A DNA stretch of 64,000 bases from Streptomyces inhibens (GTDB taxonomy: Bacteria; Actinomycetota; Actinomycetes; Streptomycetales; Streptomycetaceae): contig NZ_QUAC01000233.1 in the NCBI RefSeq assembly GCF_003389455.1, forward strand, positions 7,399 through 71,398, in the 5' to 3' direction. Position numbers and translations under genes: made by a program. This document shows positions 16,893-26,994 of this stretch, piece after piece. The stretch's first letter is position 1, and the number at the start of each line of letters is the position of its first letter. The notes beneath the pieces are model-generated. The model was not told the origin of the DNA and did not search any database. It worked only from the letters and a program-made list of their open reading frames with translations.

Positions 16893-18478
16893 TGGGAGTC
16901 CGCCGCACTCGCCGAGCGGCCGCGTCCACCGGCCCAGCGGGCGACCGCCCGCAATGCGGCCGAGCGGCCACGGTCGGGCACGGTCCACAGCGTCTGGCCT
17001 TGGAGGCCCCAGCGTTCCAGCAGGGCGTTCGAGGCGAGGAAGCCGGAGGTCGCCGCCCGTTCCATGAGGGCCACGGGCAGCTCTGTACGGACGAGGTCGC
17101 CGGCCACCACGAGGCCGGGGTGAGGGGTCCGTACCGTCGGGCGGTCGGCGTAGCCCCCCACGGCGAACAGCGGGCAGTCCGCATGCCAGGCGTGGCGGGC
17201 ATCAACGACGGCCGCGTGCCGGGTCTCCGGATAGACCTGGTGCAGCTGGTCCAGCAGGCGTTTCTGCTCCACCTCGCGGAGGGCGTCCTCGGGCCGTGCG
17301 TAGGCGTGGAGTTCGACCACTGAGCCGCCGGTGCGCGCGGCCCAGCGGGACGCCTCGCCCTCCCAGTGGTTGAGCACGCTGACGTTGTCCAGGGTGCCGT
17401 ACCCGCTCGTGCCCAGGAAGCCGGGGCGGCCGGGAGCCATCGGTCGGTCCAGCCACAGCCGGGAGACCAGGAAGGCCGGCGCGGTGCGCAGTCGGGCAAT
17501 TCCAGCCCGCCAGGACGCGTCGGCCAGATGTGGGGAACGAGCGACCAGGGTCCGCAGCCCGGAGGTGTCCAGCGCGAGGACCACGGCGTCGAAGCGGCGC
17601 GTTCCCGACCCGTCCGCGACGGCGAATCCGCCGTCCGGTAGTGGGTCCACCCGTTCCACGGGCGTGGCGGTGCGCAGCCGGACGCCGGACGCGGCGAGCC
17701 GGTGCGCCAGGGGATCCCACAGCGCCATGGGGAAGGGTTCGTTGGGGACGTCGAAGAGGAGCCCCTCGCTGGAGCCGAGGAAGTAGATGTGGAACATCAG
17801 GGCCATCTCCGCCGCCGAGAGGGTGTGCGGGGCGGCGAAGAAGCTGCGGGAGAACACCTCGAACGCCAGGTGCGAGGCGGCCTGCGGGAAGCGTACGGAG
17901 GCGAGGAAGTCGTGCGCGCTGACGTCGTCGAGCCGCTGATAGACACCGGGCACCCGCACGTCGAACAGCGGCAGCGCTGCGGCCGGGCTCATCCGCAGCA
18001 GTTCGCGGGCGCCGAACGTGGGGCTGAGCACGGCGAAACCCAGGGCGCTCCAGGGTGGTGTACGCGGCACCCGGCGGAAGCCGTCGTGCAGTCCGCTGCG
18101 GTGCCGTAGCGGGTAGTCGGGCAGCCCGGTGAGCATCTCCAGGGCGGGGTCCGCCCGGCGCAGCAGTTCCCGCAGGTTGTAGTACTGCCGGAAGAACGCG
18201 TGGAAGCCACGGCTCATCGTGGCGTGGGTGCCGTCGGCCAGGGTGACGGGCCAGCCGGCGAGACGTCCACCGAGGACGGTCTCGCGTTCGTAGAGGGTGA
18301 CCGCGACCCCGCGCTCGGCCAGACCGGTGGCCGCGGCCAGCCCCGCGATGCCGCCGCCTGCCACGGCGACGGCCGGCGGATCTCCTGGGACGCGCGCTGC
18401 CCCCGGGCGCGGCGTCAGCGTACGTGCGTACCGGTCCCGGCCGCCCGGCGGCCCCGGGGTGGACGGCGTCCGGCTCAT
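16883..18478 (-). CDS. crtU: Carotenoid phi-ring synthase / beta-carotene desaturase-methyltransferase CrtU
   Basis: 531-residue FAD protein. The Rossmann motif VAVAGGGIAGLAAATGLAER lies near residue 38, then YERETVLGGRLAG; the C-terminal FAD motif PHPGLVVAGDLVRTELPVAL is also present. It matches CrtU, which turns beta rings into aromatic rings (isorenieratene). ATG 18478 is the real start because it overlaps the crtT TGA (ATGA). The last residues (SQGY) and the stop codon fall in a neighbouring IS remnant, so the very end may be altered. Third gene of crtY-crtT-crtU. Confidence 0.85.
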   Translation of the reverse strand: MSRTPSTPGPPGGRDRYARTLTPRPGAARVPGDPPAVAVAGGGIAGLAAATGLAERGVAVTLYERETVLGGRLAGWPVTLADGTHATMSRGFHAFFRQYYNLRELLRRADPALEMLTGLPDYPLRHRSGLHDGFRRVPRTPPWSALGFAVLSPTFGARELLRMSPAAALPLFDVRVPGVYQRLDDVSAHDFLASVRFPQAASHLAFEVFSRSFFAAPHTLSAAEMALMFHIYFLGSSEGLLFDVPNEPFPMALWDPLAHRLAASGVRLRTATPVERVDPLPDGGFAVADGSGTRRFDAVVLALDTSGLRTLVARSPHLADASWRAGIARLRTAPAFLVSRLWLDRPMAPGRPGFLGTSGYGTLDNVSVLNHWEGEASRWAARTGGSVVELHAYARPEDALREVEQKRLLDQLHQVYPETRHAAVVDARHAWHADCPLFAVGGYADRPTVRTPHPGLVVAGDLVRTELPVALMERAATSGFLASNALLERWGLQGQTLWTVPDRGRSAALRAVARWAGGRGRSASAADSQGY

Positions 18479-19266
18479 CGCGCACCTCCCGCGTCGGCAA
18501 CGGGCCGTGAGCCGACGACGGTGTGCACGATCCCGGTCTGCCAGCCGGGCATGGGCAGCACCCGGACGTGGACGAATCCGGCCCGCCGGAGACGGTCCCG
18601 CAGGTCCGGCGCCGTGTCGAACTCCGTTACGCTGCGCCGCAGATGGCGGTAGAGTCGGCCGTCGCCGGCAACCGTGCCGGCCGGCAGCACGATGGCCTTG
18701 CACACGGCCGTCCACACCGCGCGGTGGGCGGCGCGGCCGCTGAGCGTGTACTCGTGGACGGCGAGTCTGCCGCCGGGTGCCAGCAGGGCGCGCACGGTGG
18801 CGAGCACCGCGTCCGGATCGGTGACGTTGCGCAGGAGGTACGCAGCGAGGACGGCGTCGAAGGGGCCACGCACGCCGGCCTCCGCCAGCCGCTCGACCGG
18901 GGCGTGCACGAACGTCAACCGCGGGGACCGGTGGGCGGCCCGCGCCCGTCGCAGCATGCCGGCCGACATGTCCACCCCGGTGATCTCGGCGGCGGGCAGC
19001 GTCGCGGCGAGCGCGGCGGTCGAGGCGCCGGTGCCACAGCCGAGGTCGAGGATGCGCCGCCCGGCCCCGTCGGCCGGGATGCCGAGGCGGCGTGCCGAGC
19101 GCCGCAGATGGGCGTGGTAGCCGGGGTTCAGGGCCGTCAGCCGGTCGTAGGAGCGGGCGGCGCCGTCGAAGGCGTCGGCCAGGTCGGCGCCGCGCAGCAG
19201 GGGGTCACCCGGCGTCGGCCGGCTGCCCTCGCGCTCCTGGCCGGATGACTCGTTGGACTGCGTCAT
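18475..19266 (-). CDS. crtT: SAM-dependent methyltransferase of the carotenoid cluster (CrtT-like)
   Basis: 263 residues. Class I methyltransferase motif ILDLGCGTGASTAAL near residue 70, then EITGVDMSAGML and FDAVLAAYLLRNVTDPD, resembling UbiE-type enzymes. Streptomyces griseus crtT sits in the same place between crtY and crtU; the methylated substrate is not established. ATG 19266 has GAGGAGACG 7 bases upstream; ATG 19332, overlapping the crtY TGA, would add 22 residues and is a real alternative. Its stop overlaps the crtU start. Confidence 0.82.
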   Translation of the reverse strand: MTQSNESSGQEREGSRPTPGDPLLRGADLADAFDGAARSYDRLTALNPGYHAHLRRSARRLGIPADGAGRRILDLGCGTGASTAALAATLPAAEITGVDMSAGMLRRARAAHRSPRLTFVHAPVERLAEAGVRGPFDAVLAAYLLRNVTDPDAVLATVRALLAPGGRLAVHEYTLSGRAAHRAVWTAVCKAIVLPAGTVAGDGRLYRHLRRSVTEFDTAPDLRDRLRRAGFVHVRVLPMPGWQTGIVHTVVGSRPVADAGGAR

Positions 19267-19328
19267 GCGGGTCGTCTCCTCAACTGGCGGGGTAGTGGTC
19301 TTCGGTACGGCCGCCGTCATGGTCGGTG

Positions 19329-20522
19329 TCATGGCTGAGGAAAGGGGCGGCGGGGCAGCCGCGGCAATTCGGCCACGGTGCGCAGCATCGGCAGCACCGG
19401 CGTGTGTATGCCGATGGTGAGGTCTTCGTACAGCCGCGTACGCCCGTCCAGAAAGCGCAGCAGCCGCTCCGTCGGAACGCGCCGGAAGAGCCGTGGGAAG
19501 AAGTCCGCGCCCGCCACGCGGCCGGTGTCCAGGGCGCGAAGCAACACGGCGTCCATCAGCCGGAAGCGTGCCGGGTGCGGCGGCGGGGGAACCGGCGGGC
19601 GGCCTGCCCGGTACGCGGCGGCGATGGCCCGCGTCTGGCGCTGGACGGTCGCGAAGGTGTAGCCGGTGGCGGGTCGGGTCGCCCCGCCGGCGACGCCGAT
19701 CCGGAAGACCGAGGGGCCGGTTCGGCGGGCGAATCGGGCGTCGGTCATCGGGATCACGCCGGTCTCCGTCGCGGTGACCTCCAGTTCGCCGAGGCCGAGG
19801 ACGGCGCGCGTGTAATGGCGCAGGGCCGCGTCGTACGCATGCGGGGGCAGCACCGCCGACGAGAACTCCGTGTACTCCACCAGGGCCGTGCGTGGCCCCA
19901 TGGGCAGCACATAGCCGAAGGAGAGGCCGTGCGGCGGCTGCGGGGTGCGGAAGTCCATCAGGTCCACGGTCTGCGGGGTGAACACCGGTCGTTCGGTACG
20001 CACGAACCAGCCGTGGAAGTGCTGGAGGAGGGTGCTGCGGGCGGGGGGCAGGCGGCTCGGCGGGCGGGAGTCGAACACCCAGCGGGCACGCACCCGCACC
20101 GGTCTTCCGTCGGCCGCGGGCGCCTGCACCTCGGCGCCTGCAGACAAGTCGCGGACCATGTCCACAGCGGCCTCGACGCACCTGACGGCGGGCCGGGCCG
20201 TGAGGTCGTCGCGTACGAGTGCCTCGAAGTCGTCGGAGCGGATCATCTTGTAGCGCAGCCGCCCGGTGCCGCCCACGATCGGAGCGCCGCGCCGGCCGTG
20301 GACCCGCAGCCGTTCCCAGGAGGCGGTCACCACGGATTCGTACGGGCCGTGGCCGGCTTCCCAGAAGCACCAGGTCCGCTGGGGCGGGCGGAGCGGTCCC
20401 GGCGGGGCGTCCAGGAGCACCACCGACGGCCGGGGGCCGGGGGCCGCCGGATCGGTGAGCCGGTGGGCCAGCGAGAGTCCGGCGGCGCCCGCGCCGATGA
20501 TCGCGACGTCCGTGTCGAACAC
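19329..20522 (-). CDS. crtY: Lycopene beta-cyclase CrtY
   Basis: 397-residue cyclase. N-terminal dinucleotide motif DVAIIGAGAAGLSLAHRLTD, then PQRTWCFWEAGHGP typical of CrtY-type lycopene cyclases, and GVAGGATRPATGYTFATVQR. It converts lycopene to beta-carotene. GTG 20522 was chosen because GGAGGAACCGG precedes it and the FAD motif follows at once; the open frame further upstream is Arg-rich and runs into the promoter. Heads the minus arm of the crt island. Confidence 0.88.
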   Translation of the reverse strand: MFDTDVAIIGAGAAGLSLAHRLTDPAAPGPRPSVVLLDAPPGPLRPPQRTWCFWEAGHGPYESVVTASWERLRVHGRRGAPIVGGTGRLRYKMIRSDDFEALVRDDLTARPAVRCVEAAVDMVRDLSAGAEVQAPAADGRPVRVRARWVFDSRPPSRLPPARSTLLQHFHGWFVRTERPVFTPQTVDLMDFRTPQPPHGLSFGYVLPMGPRTALVEYTEFSSAVLPPHAYDAALRHYTRAVLGLGELEVTATETGVIPMTDARFARRTGPSVFRIGVAGGATRPATGYTFATVQRQTRAIAAAYRAGRPPVPPPPHPARFRLMDAVLLRALDTGRVAGADFFPRLFRRVPTERLLRFLDGRTRLYEDLTIGIHTPVLPMLRTVAELPRLPRRPFPQP

Positions 20523-20749
20523 CCGGTTCCTCCTCCGCCAGGAGCCCGCGCGGGCACGCCGTCCGCGTCGGCGGCGCCTGCACGGGGTGCCGGGAGGCGC
20601 CCGGCCGCGGGCGGGGGCGCGCACCTCGCACACCTGCGCCATATGCGTAACTCACACTTTTTGCATCGTATTCTGCGGAGAGAAGGGAATGGATGGGACA
20701 CCACGGGTCGCGAGGCTCTCGTCCGTTGCCGGGAAGGAGGGGAAAGGCC
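20523..20749. promoter_or_regulatory. Divergent promoter region between crtY and the broken oxidoreductase
   Basis: 227 bases. An AT-rich island around 20645-20675 (CACTTTTTGCATCGTATTCT) stands out in GC-rich surroundings and probably carries the promoters for crtY and the plus-strand gene. I cannot assign the sigma factor. No light regulator gene (LitR/LitS) is in the window. Confidence 0.4.
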
Positions 20750-21283
20750 ATGACGGTTCGTCGTACGACACCTGACGTCCTGGTGATCGGAGCCGGGATC
20801 GCAGGGCGCGGCGCCCGCGACCCGCTCGGCTCGGGTCTGGACGTGCGGATCGTGGAGGCGTCGGACGGGCCCGGAGGCCGGTGCGCTCCGACCGTCTCTG
20901 GAGCGGTGACGGGGACACGTTCGTGATCGACCGCGGCTTCCAGGTTTTCAACACGTCCCATCCCCAGGTCCGGCGGCGCCTGTCGCTGCGTGATCTGCGC
21001 CTGCGGCCGTTCACCCCGGACGTACTGGTCCACGCCGACCGTGGGCGGCTCCGCCTGGGCGACCCCACCCGCGCTCCACGGCGGCTCGGACTCCTGGCGG
21101 GCCCGTGTGATGCCGGCGCTGGGAGCGCGGTCGGCCCGTGACCGACGAGGGCGTACTGCTCGCCTCCGGGCGGGAACTCGGCGCGCGCCGTGGTGGTGGC
21201 GACCGGTCCGGGCCCCGCCACTACTCTGCTGCCCGCCCTGGAGATGCCGCCCTACCGCGTGGTCTCGACGTACTCACACGCAT
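20750..21283 (+). pseudogene. FAD-dependent oxidoreductase of the carotenoid cluster, broken
   Basis: Frame 1 from ATG 20750 reads TPDVLVIGAGIAGRGARDPL and VRIVEASDGPGGR, an FAD-binding start. Frame 2 continues from 20881 with FVIDRGFQVFNTSHPQVRRR and RLRPFTPDVLVHADRGRLR. After a gap frame 3 gives VVVATGPGPATTLLPALEMP and YRVVSTYSHA, ending near 21283. This fits an amine-oxidase-like flavoprotein seen beside crt genes, now frameshifted, internally deleted and cut at its 3' end. Confidence 0.75.
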
Positions 21284-21784
21284 GTCGGCCCGCGCCGCTG
21301 GTCGAGATTCCAGCGTCCGCCGGCCGGGTCGGCGCCCCCCAGGAGGAAGCCGTGTCCACGTCGCACCCAGCGGTAGGGGGACTCCTGGCGCAGCCGCTCG
21401 ACGCCGTGGCCGTCCGCCCACGCCCGGAAGCCCTCGTGAGGCAGCAGGAAGCCACGGGCGGGCAGGACCTTTACCCGGTCCAGCGACGAGATCAGGGCGA
21501 GCGCGGCGCGGGAGGTGGGGTGGTGGACCGTCACCAGCCGTCCGCCGAGGGCCTGGTGCACTCCTTCGCGGTAGGTGTCGGCCTGGACGTAGTGCACTCG
21601 CTCGTCCAGCTCGGTGGCGCATGGCGGAAAGCACCAGATGCGCCTTCGCGCGGTGGAATCGGCGGCGGAAGACCGGCCGGGCCTCGGTCATGACGAGGGG
21701 GCGTCGCGTCACGGGTCCGTCCTCCCCGGGAGCGGTGAAGTACGGTCCCAGTTGGTCGCCGAAGAGCCAGTGCGCCGTGCTCAT
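21284..21784 (-). pseudogene. Photolyase/cryptochrome-related protein, N-terminal fragment
   Basis: ATG 21784 starts MSTAHWLFGDQLGPYFTAPG and reads FRRRFHRAKAHLVLSAMRHR; after a frameshift near 21610 it continues YVQADTYREGVHQALGG, LTSRA-type text and ARGFLLPHEGFRAWADGHGV, SPYRWVRRGHGFLLGG. This is the start of a deoxyribodipyrimidine photolyase-related (FeS-BCP type) protein. It stops after PAGGRWN, where the plus-strand oxidoreductase fragment abuts it. Photolyases are common in light-regulated crt islands. Confidence 0.75.
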
Positions 21785-22026
21785 GCCGCCGCAGACCGGG
21801 ACCGCGGACGTCGGCGGTGCGGTGCGGTGTCGCGTTGATGCGGAGGGCGCAGTCACCGTTCCACGTCGTCCGGTTGGGTCGTCCGTGGATCGTCCTGCCA
21901 TCCGCTCCTGCCTGGCCGCCGGACCGGTTCCGGTCAGATCACCACCGCATCGACCACGCCGAGGATGCGGACACGCGCCCGGCACCGGGCACGGAACGCA
22001 AAGGTGAGCGGCTTTTAATGGCTATT

Positions 22027-22041
22027 CTGACATTCTGTCAG
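22027..22041. promoter_or_regulatory. Perfect 15-base dyad upstream of crtE
   Basis: CTGACATTCTGTCAG is a perfect inverted repeat (6-base arms, 3-base centre) 113 bases before crtE, in an AT-rich stretch. It looks like an operator for the crtE-I-B-Rieske operon. The regulator is unknown; LitR/CarH-type repressors control such operons in relatives. Confidence 0.5.
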
Positions 22042-22153
22042 TTATGTCGTTCCCTTCCGCGCACGACGCCCACGGGCAACGGCCCGCCCCGCAGACACGG
22101 GCCCCGGCACGGCCTCCGTGCTCCCCGGGCAGGCCATGACGAAAGGAACCGGG

Positions 22154-23401
22154 ATGCCTCGCACCATGGCGCCACGGCACACCTGGTGCGGGCGGCCGTC
22201 CGATCCCCGCCCACCGGGCCCGGGCGCCGGCACCCCACTCCCGCTGCACCCGGATTCTGCGACGGTCGACGCCGATGTCCCGGGCGCGGTGCGCCGCACG
22301 CTCGACGCCGTCCTGCACCACCGCGTCGAGCAGGCGGCGGAGCTGGACGCCGGCTTCGCGCGGGAGGTCGCCGAGCGGGTCGCCCGCTTCACCCTGCACG
22401 GCGGCAAGCGGATGCGGGCGCGGTTCCTGTGGTGGGCGCTGCGCGCCTGCGGCGGCGCGGACCCAGCACAGACCGACGCGGCGCTGCGCCTGGCGGGCGG
22501 GCTGGAGCTCCTACAGACCTGTGCCCTGGCCCACGACGACGTGATGGACGGCTCCCCGCTGCGCCGCGGCCGACTGGCCCTGCACGGCGAGTTCGCCGCC
22601 CTTCACCCTGCGTCCCGCTTCCCGCGCGGCGGCGAGCCGTTCGGCCGGGCAGCGGCCATCCTCGCCGGGGACCTGGCCCTGGCCTGGGCGGACGACATCG
22701 TCGCCGAGGTCGGCCTCGGCCGGGAGACCGCCGCTCGGGTGAGGGCGATCTGGCGTGCGCTGCGCACCGAGATGGTCGCAGGACAGTACCTGGACCTGCG
22801 CGGACAGGCGACCGCCTCGCGTTCCCCGGCGCAGGCGCTGCGCACCGCCTGCCTCAAGAGCGCGCTGTACTCGGTGGAACGACCGGTGCTCCTGGGGGCC
22901 GCGCTGGCGGGGGCGGACACCGCAACCGTCCGGGCCCTGGGCTCGGCCGGGCGGTGCGCGGGCACCGCCTTCCAGCTCCATGACGACCTCCTGGGCGCCT
23001 TCGGCGATCCGCGGCGGACCGGTAAGCCCTCGGGTGACGACCTGCGGGAAGGCAAACCCACCTATCTCGTGGCCGTGGCACAACGGCGAGCCACCGAGGC
23101 CAAGGACCGCGCCGCCCTGGCCGTGCTCGACCGCTGCCTCGGCGTCGGCGACCTGCCGGACTCCGACCTCGCCGAGGTGCGGCGCGTACTGGAGGCAACC
23201 GGTGCCCGCGCCATGGTGGAGGCGAAGATCGACCGGCTGATCGCGCGCAGCGGCGGCCATCTGGCCGCCGTCGCCCTGCGTCCCCCGGGCCGACAACGTC
23301 TCCAGGAGCTGATGTCCGCGGCGGCCGGGGGCGCCCCGGCTCCGGAGGATGAGTCGGCGTCCCTGCTGGCAGGCGTCCGGTCGTACGGAGGCCCCCGGTG
23401 A
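22154..23401 (+). CDS. crtE: Geranylgeranyl diphosphate synthase CrtE
   Basis: 415-residue polyprenyl synthase making GGPP for phytoene. First Asp-rich motif DDVMD at residues 128-132, second DDLLGAFGD at 277-285, plus GGKRMRARFL and ACLKSALYSVERP. ATG 22154 has AAAGGAACCGG before it; 22136 and 22166 are alternatives. First gene of crtE-crtI-crtB-Rieske, each joined to the next by a 4-base GTGA/ATGA overlap. Confidence 0.9.
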   Translation: MPRTMAPRHTWCGRPSDPRPPGPGAGTPLPLHPDSATVDADVPGAVRRTLDAVLHHRVEQAAELDAGFAREVAERVARFTLHGGKRMRARFLWWALRACGGADPAQTDAALRLAGGLELLQTCALAHDDVMDGSPLRRGRLALHGEFAALHPASRFPRGGEPFGRAAAILAGDLALAWADDIVAEVGLGRETAARVRAIWRALRTEMVAGQYLDLRGQATASRSPAQALRTACLKSALYSVERPVLLGAALAGADTATVRALGSAGRCAGTAFQLHDDLLGAFGDPRRTGKPSGDDLREGKPTYLVAVAQRRATEAKDRAALAVLDRCLGVGDLPDSDLAEVRRVLEATGARAMVEAKIDRLIARSGGHLAAVALRPPGRQRLQELMSAAAGGAPAPEDESASLLAGVRSYGGPR

Positions 23402-24945
23402 CCCGGACAGTGTGCGGCCGCACGGACCATGTCGTGGTGGTGGGCGCCGGGCTGTCGGGGCTGTCCGCGGCCCTCTACCTGCTCGGAGCCGGGCGCCAGG
23501 TCACCGTCGTCGAATCCGGCGCGCTGCCAGGCGGACGGGCCGGGTTGCTCGAACGCGGCGGCTATCGCATGGACACCGGCCCCACCGTACTGACCATGCC
23601 GGACCTCGCCGACGACGCCTTCGCGGCGGTCGGCGACAGCCTCTACAAACGCATCGACCTGGTCCCGCTGCACCCCGCCTACCGGGCACGCTTCGCCGAC
23701 GGCAGCCACCTCGATGTGCACACCAGGGCCGAGGCGATGGAGGCCGAGATCGCACGCTTCGCCGGCCCCCGTGAGGCGGCGGGGTACCGGCGGCTGCGCG
23801 ACTGGCTCCAGCGTCTCCACGCGCGGCAGATGGGCCGGTTCATCGACGCCAACTTCGACTCTCCGCTCCAGCTGCTGACCCCCGACCTGGCCCGGCTCGC
23901 CGCGCTCGGCGGCTTCGGCCGGCTCGACGCCCGCATCGGCCGCTATCTGCACGACGAGCGACTGCGCCGCATCTTCTGCTTTCAGGCCCTGTACGCGGGC
24001 GTGCCCCCGGCCCGCGCCCTCGCCGCCTACGCCGTCATCGCCTACATGGACACCGTGGCGGGCGTCTTCTTCCCCCGCGGCGGGATGCACGCTCTGCCGC
24101 GCGCCATGGCCGACGCCGCCGCCGACGCGGGCGCCGACCTGCGCTACGGACACCCCGTCACCCGGCTCGAACGCGCGGGCGGCCGGATCACCGCGGTGAT
24201 CACCCCACAGGACCGCATCCCCTGCGACGCGGTGGTCCTCACCCCCGACCTGCCGGTCACCTACCGGCTGCTCGGCCGCCGCCCGTCCCGTCCCGTGCGG
24301 CTGCGCCACTCTCCCTCCGTCGTCGTGCTGCACGCGGGCACGGACCGTACCTGGCCGATCCTCGCCCACCACACGCTCACCTTCGGCGGTGCCTGGCGGC
24401 GGACCTTCGACGAACTGACCCGTACCGGCCGGCTGATGAGCGATCCGTCGCTGCTGATCACCCGGCCGACGACCACCGATCCCTCGCTGGCGCCTCCGGG
24501 ACGCCATCTGCACTACATCCTGGCCCCCTGCCCCAACACCGTCGTCGGGCCCGACGCTGCCGCATGGGCCGACCTCGGCCCGCGCTACCGCGACGCCCTC
24601 CTGGCGGAGCTGGAACGGCGTGGACTGACCGGTCTCGGCGCGGCCATCGAGGAACAGTGCCTGGTGACCCCGCTCGACTGGCACGGCCAGGGACACGCCG
24701 CCGGAACGCCGCTCTCCCTCGCCCACACCCTCGCCCAGACCGGCCCGTTCCGCCCGCGCAATCTGGTCGCCGGTACGGAGAACGCCGTTCTCGCGGGGTG
24801 TGGCACGACGCCGGGCGTCGGCGTACCCACCGTGCTGCTCTCCGGAAAGCTGGCGGCGGCCCGGATCACCGGCACGCCCGCCCGCACCCGTCGGTACGCC
24901 CGCACCCGGGCGCCGGAACCGGCCGCGAAAGGCGCCCGCCCATGA
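23398..24945 (+). CDS. crtI: Phytoene desaturase CrtI
   Basis: 515 residues. N-terminal FAD motif [31 protein letters not shown] second motif ([11 protein letters not shown]), and the C-terminal signature [20 protein letters not shown] with [12 protein letters not shown]. It desaturates phytoene to lycopene at the membrane. GTG start overlaps the crtE TGA. Full length for bacterial CrtI. Confidence 0.92.
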   Translation: MTRTVCGRTDHVVVVGAGLSGLSAALYLLGAGRQVTVVESGALPGGRAGLLERGGYRMDTGPTVLTMPDLADDAFAAVGDSLYKRIDLVPLHPAYRARFADGSHLDVHTRAEAMEAEIARFAGPREAAGYRRLRDWLQRLHARQMGRFIDANFDSPLQLLTPDLARLAALGGFGRLDARIGRYLHDERLRRIFCFQALYAGVPPARALAAYAVIAYMDTVAGVFFPRGGMHALPRAMADAAADAGADLRYGHPVTRLERAGGRITAVITPQDRIPCDAVVLTPDLPVTYRLLGRRPSRPVRLRHSPSVVVLHAGTDRTWPILAHHTLTFGGAWRRTFDELTRTGRLMSDPSLLITRPTTTDPSLAPPGRHLHYILAPCPNTVVGPDAAAWADLGPRYRDALLAELERRGLTGLGAAIEEQCLVTPLDWHGQGHAAGTPLSLAHTLAQTGPFRPRNLVAGTENAVLAGCGTTPGVGVPTVLLSGKLAAARITGTPARTRRYARTRAPEPAAKGARP

Positions 24946-25976
24946 CCGACCGTGCCCTCGACGCCGCAGGCATCACCGATCCGACGCTGCGGGACGCCTA
25001 CGCCTGCTGCCACCGGCTCGCCGCCCGCCACGGCAGGACGTACTTCCTTGCCACCCGTCTGCTGCCGGCCGACCGCCGGCCCGCGGTCCACGCACTGTAC
25101 GGCTTCGCTCGCTGGGCCGACGACATCGTGGACGACCTCAGGCGCCGCACCACTCGCCAGGAGCGCGGTGAGGCGCTCGCCCGGCTCGGACAGAGCCTGG
25201 AGAGCGGACTACGGCCCGGCGGGCGAAGCGCCGAGCCGGTGGTCAGGGCGCTGGCCGACGCTGCCGCACGGTACGGGATCGATCATCGGCACTTCTTCGA
25301 CTTCATGGCGGCCATGCGCAGCGACCTGGAGGTCACGGAGTACGCCACCTACGACGAACTGTGCGGCTACATGCACGGCTCGGCCGCCGTGATCGGACTC
25401 CAGATGCTGCCGGTGCTCGGCACGGTGGTGCCGCGCGAGGAGGCCGCACCGCACGCCGCCGCCCTCGGCGTGGCCTTCCAGCTCACCAACTTCCTGCGGG
25501 ACGTGGGCGAAGACCTCGACCGTGGCCGCGTCTACCTGCCGATGGACCTGTTGCGGGCCCACGATGTGGACCGGGCGCTGCTGCGGTGGAGCCGGGACAC
25601 TGGCCGTCGCGACCGGCGCATCACCGCCGCGCTGCGGGCCACCGAGGACCTCACGCGCGGCGTGTACCGCGCCGCGGCGCCCGGACTGCCCATGCTGGCC
25701 CCGGTGTCGCGGCCGTGTATCCGTACCGCGTTCGTGCTCTACGGCGCCATCCTCGACGCCGTCGCCGACGGTGGATACGCCGCTCTCCACCGCCGCGCCG
25801 TGGTGCCCCGGCGCCGACGGGCCGCCGTGGCGCTGGACGGTTTCGCGCGGGTGGCCGCGGCCCGGGTAGGGGCACGCGGAAACCGGTTCACCGCGTCCCC
25901 CGGCCCGCAGCCACGGCCATCGGCTCCCGCGGACGGTCCCGGCGGCGGCCGACGGGTACGGCAGGAGATCGGATGA
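24942..25976 (+). CDS. crtB: Phytoene synthase CrtB
   Basis: 344-residue squalene/phytoene synthase. Two Asp-rich substrate motifs are DDIVDD near residue 60 and [14 protein letters not shown] near 188, with [19 protein letters not shown] between. It joins two GGPP to phytoene. ATG 24942 overlaps the crtI TGA. A Pro/Arg-rich tail of about 30 residues follows the fold. Confidence 0.92.
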   Translation: MTDRALDAAGITDPTLRDAYACCHRLAARHGRTYFLATRLLPADRRPAVHALYGFARWADDIVDDLRRRTTRQERGEALARLGQSLESGLRPGGRSAEPVVRALADAAARYGIDHRHFFDFMAAMRSDLEVTEYATYDELCGYMHGSAAVIGLQMLPVLGTVVPREEAAPHAAALGVAFQLTNFLRDVGEDLDRGRVYLPMDLLRAHDVDRALLRWSRDTGRRDRRITAALRATEDLTRGVYRAAAPGLPMLAPVSRPCIRTAFVLYGAILDAVADGGYAALHRRAVVPRRRRAAVALDGFARVAAARVGARGNRFTASPGPQPRPSAPADGPGGGRRVRQEIG

Positions 25977-26989
25977 CGTCCAACGGCCCCATCCGGCGAG
26001 GGCGTTACCCGCTGCGGCTGCGCCGCCAGCCCGTCCCGTGGGAGCGCCAGCGTCCCACCTGGCGCGACGCCCGCCCGGCGCTGATCGCCAGCGTCCTGAA
26101 GCGCGCCCAGGCGCGCCCCTCGGGCAACTGGTTCGTGGTGGGCGCGAGCAGGCATCTGCGCCCTACCCGGCCCCTGGCGGGCAGCATCGCGGGGCACGAG
26201 GTGGTGGTGTGGCGTGATGCGGCCGGGCGTCCGGTGGCCGGACCGGGCGCCTGCCCGCATCTCGGGGCACCGCTGGCGGACAGCCCGGTGCACTGCGGCA
26301 AACTGGTCTGTCACTGGCACGGACTCGCCCTCGACGGCTCCGCGTTCGCCGGCTGGGAACCGCTTCCGGTCCACGACGACGGGGTGCTGGTCTGGGTGCG
26401 CCTGGATGCCGTCGGCGGAGAGCCGCCGACGGCCGCGCCGGTGCTCCCTGCCCGCCCCCGTCCGGCCTCGGCGATGGACACCGTGTTCACCAGTGTCGGC
26501 GTGTGCGAACCCGAGGACGTGGTGGCCAACCGTCTCGATCCCTGGCACGGGGCCTGGCTCCATCCGTATTCCTTCGTGGACCTGACCGTCGTCTCCGCCC
26601 CGGATCCGGAACGGCCTGCGGACGACGAGGGGTTCACCGTGGACGTCACCTTCAAGCTCACCAGGCGCCTGGTCGTACCGGTGCGCGCGGTGTTCACGGC
26701 ACCCGAGCCGCGCACGGTGGTCATGCACATCACCGACGGAGAGGGACGGGGTTCCGCCGTCGAGACCCACGCCACCCCGCTCGGCCCCGACGCACTGGGC
26801 CGGCCCCGCACCGCGGTGACCGAAGCGATCGTGGCCACCTCCGACCGCCCCGGTTTCGCCTCCCTCCGCCGCGTGGCACCCGCCCTGCGCCCTCTCGTCA
26901 GGGCCACGGCCGGTCGTCTGTGGCGCGACGACCTGGCATACGCCGAACGCCACTGGCAGCTGCGTACCACCGGCCGCTCGCCGTACTGA
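25973..26989 (+). CDS. Rieske [2Fe-2S] protein of the carotenoid operon (DUF5914-like)
   Basis: 338 residues. The Rieske cluster is bound by CPHLGAPL (near residue 83) and CHWHGLAL (near 104). A C-terminal DUF5914-like domain follows, with [19 protein letters not shown]. The position is that of S. griseus crtV. It is coupled to crtB by ATGA and is probably an oxygenase-like enzyme acting on a carotenoid, but the reaction is not known. No reductase gene is nearby. Confidence 0.82.
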   Translation: MTSNGPIRRGRYPLRLRRQPVPWERQRPTWRDARPALIASVLKRAQARPSGNWFVVGASRHLRPTRPLAGSIAGHEVVVWRDAAGRPVAGPGACPHLGAPLADSPVHCGKLVCHWHGLALDGSAFAGWEPLPVHDDGVLVWVRLDAVGGEPPTAAPVLPARPRPASAMDTVFTSVGVCEPEDVVANRLDPWHGAWLHPYSFVDLTVVSAPDPERPADDEGFTVDVTFKLTRRLVVPVRAVFTAPEPRTVVMHITDGEGRGSAVETHATPLGPDALGRPRTAVTEAIVATSDRPGFASLRRVAPALRPLVRATAGRLWRDDLAYAERHWQLRTTGRSPY

Positions 26990-26994
26990 GCGCC

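Noticed and set aside
18475..21033. A single 852-residue minus-strand protein covering crtT and crtY
   Set aside because: Only the last third is a methyltransferase. The rest is the out-of-frame shadow of crtY, which has its own motifs and ribosome site.
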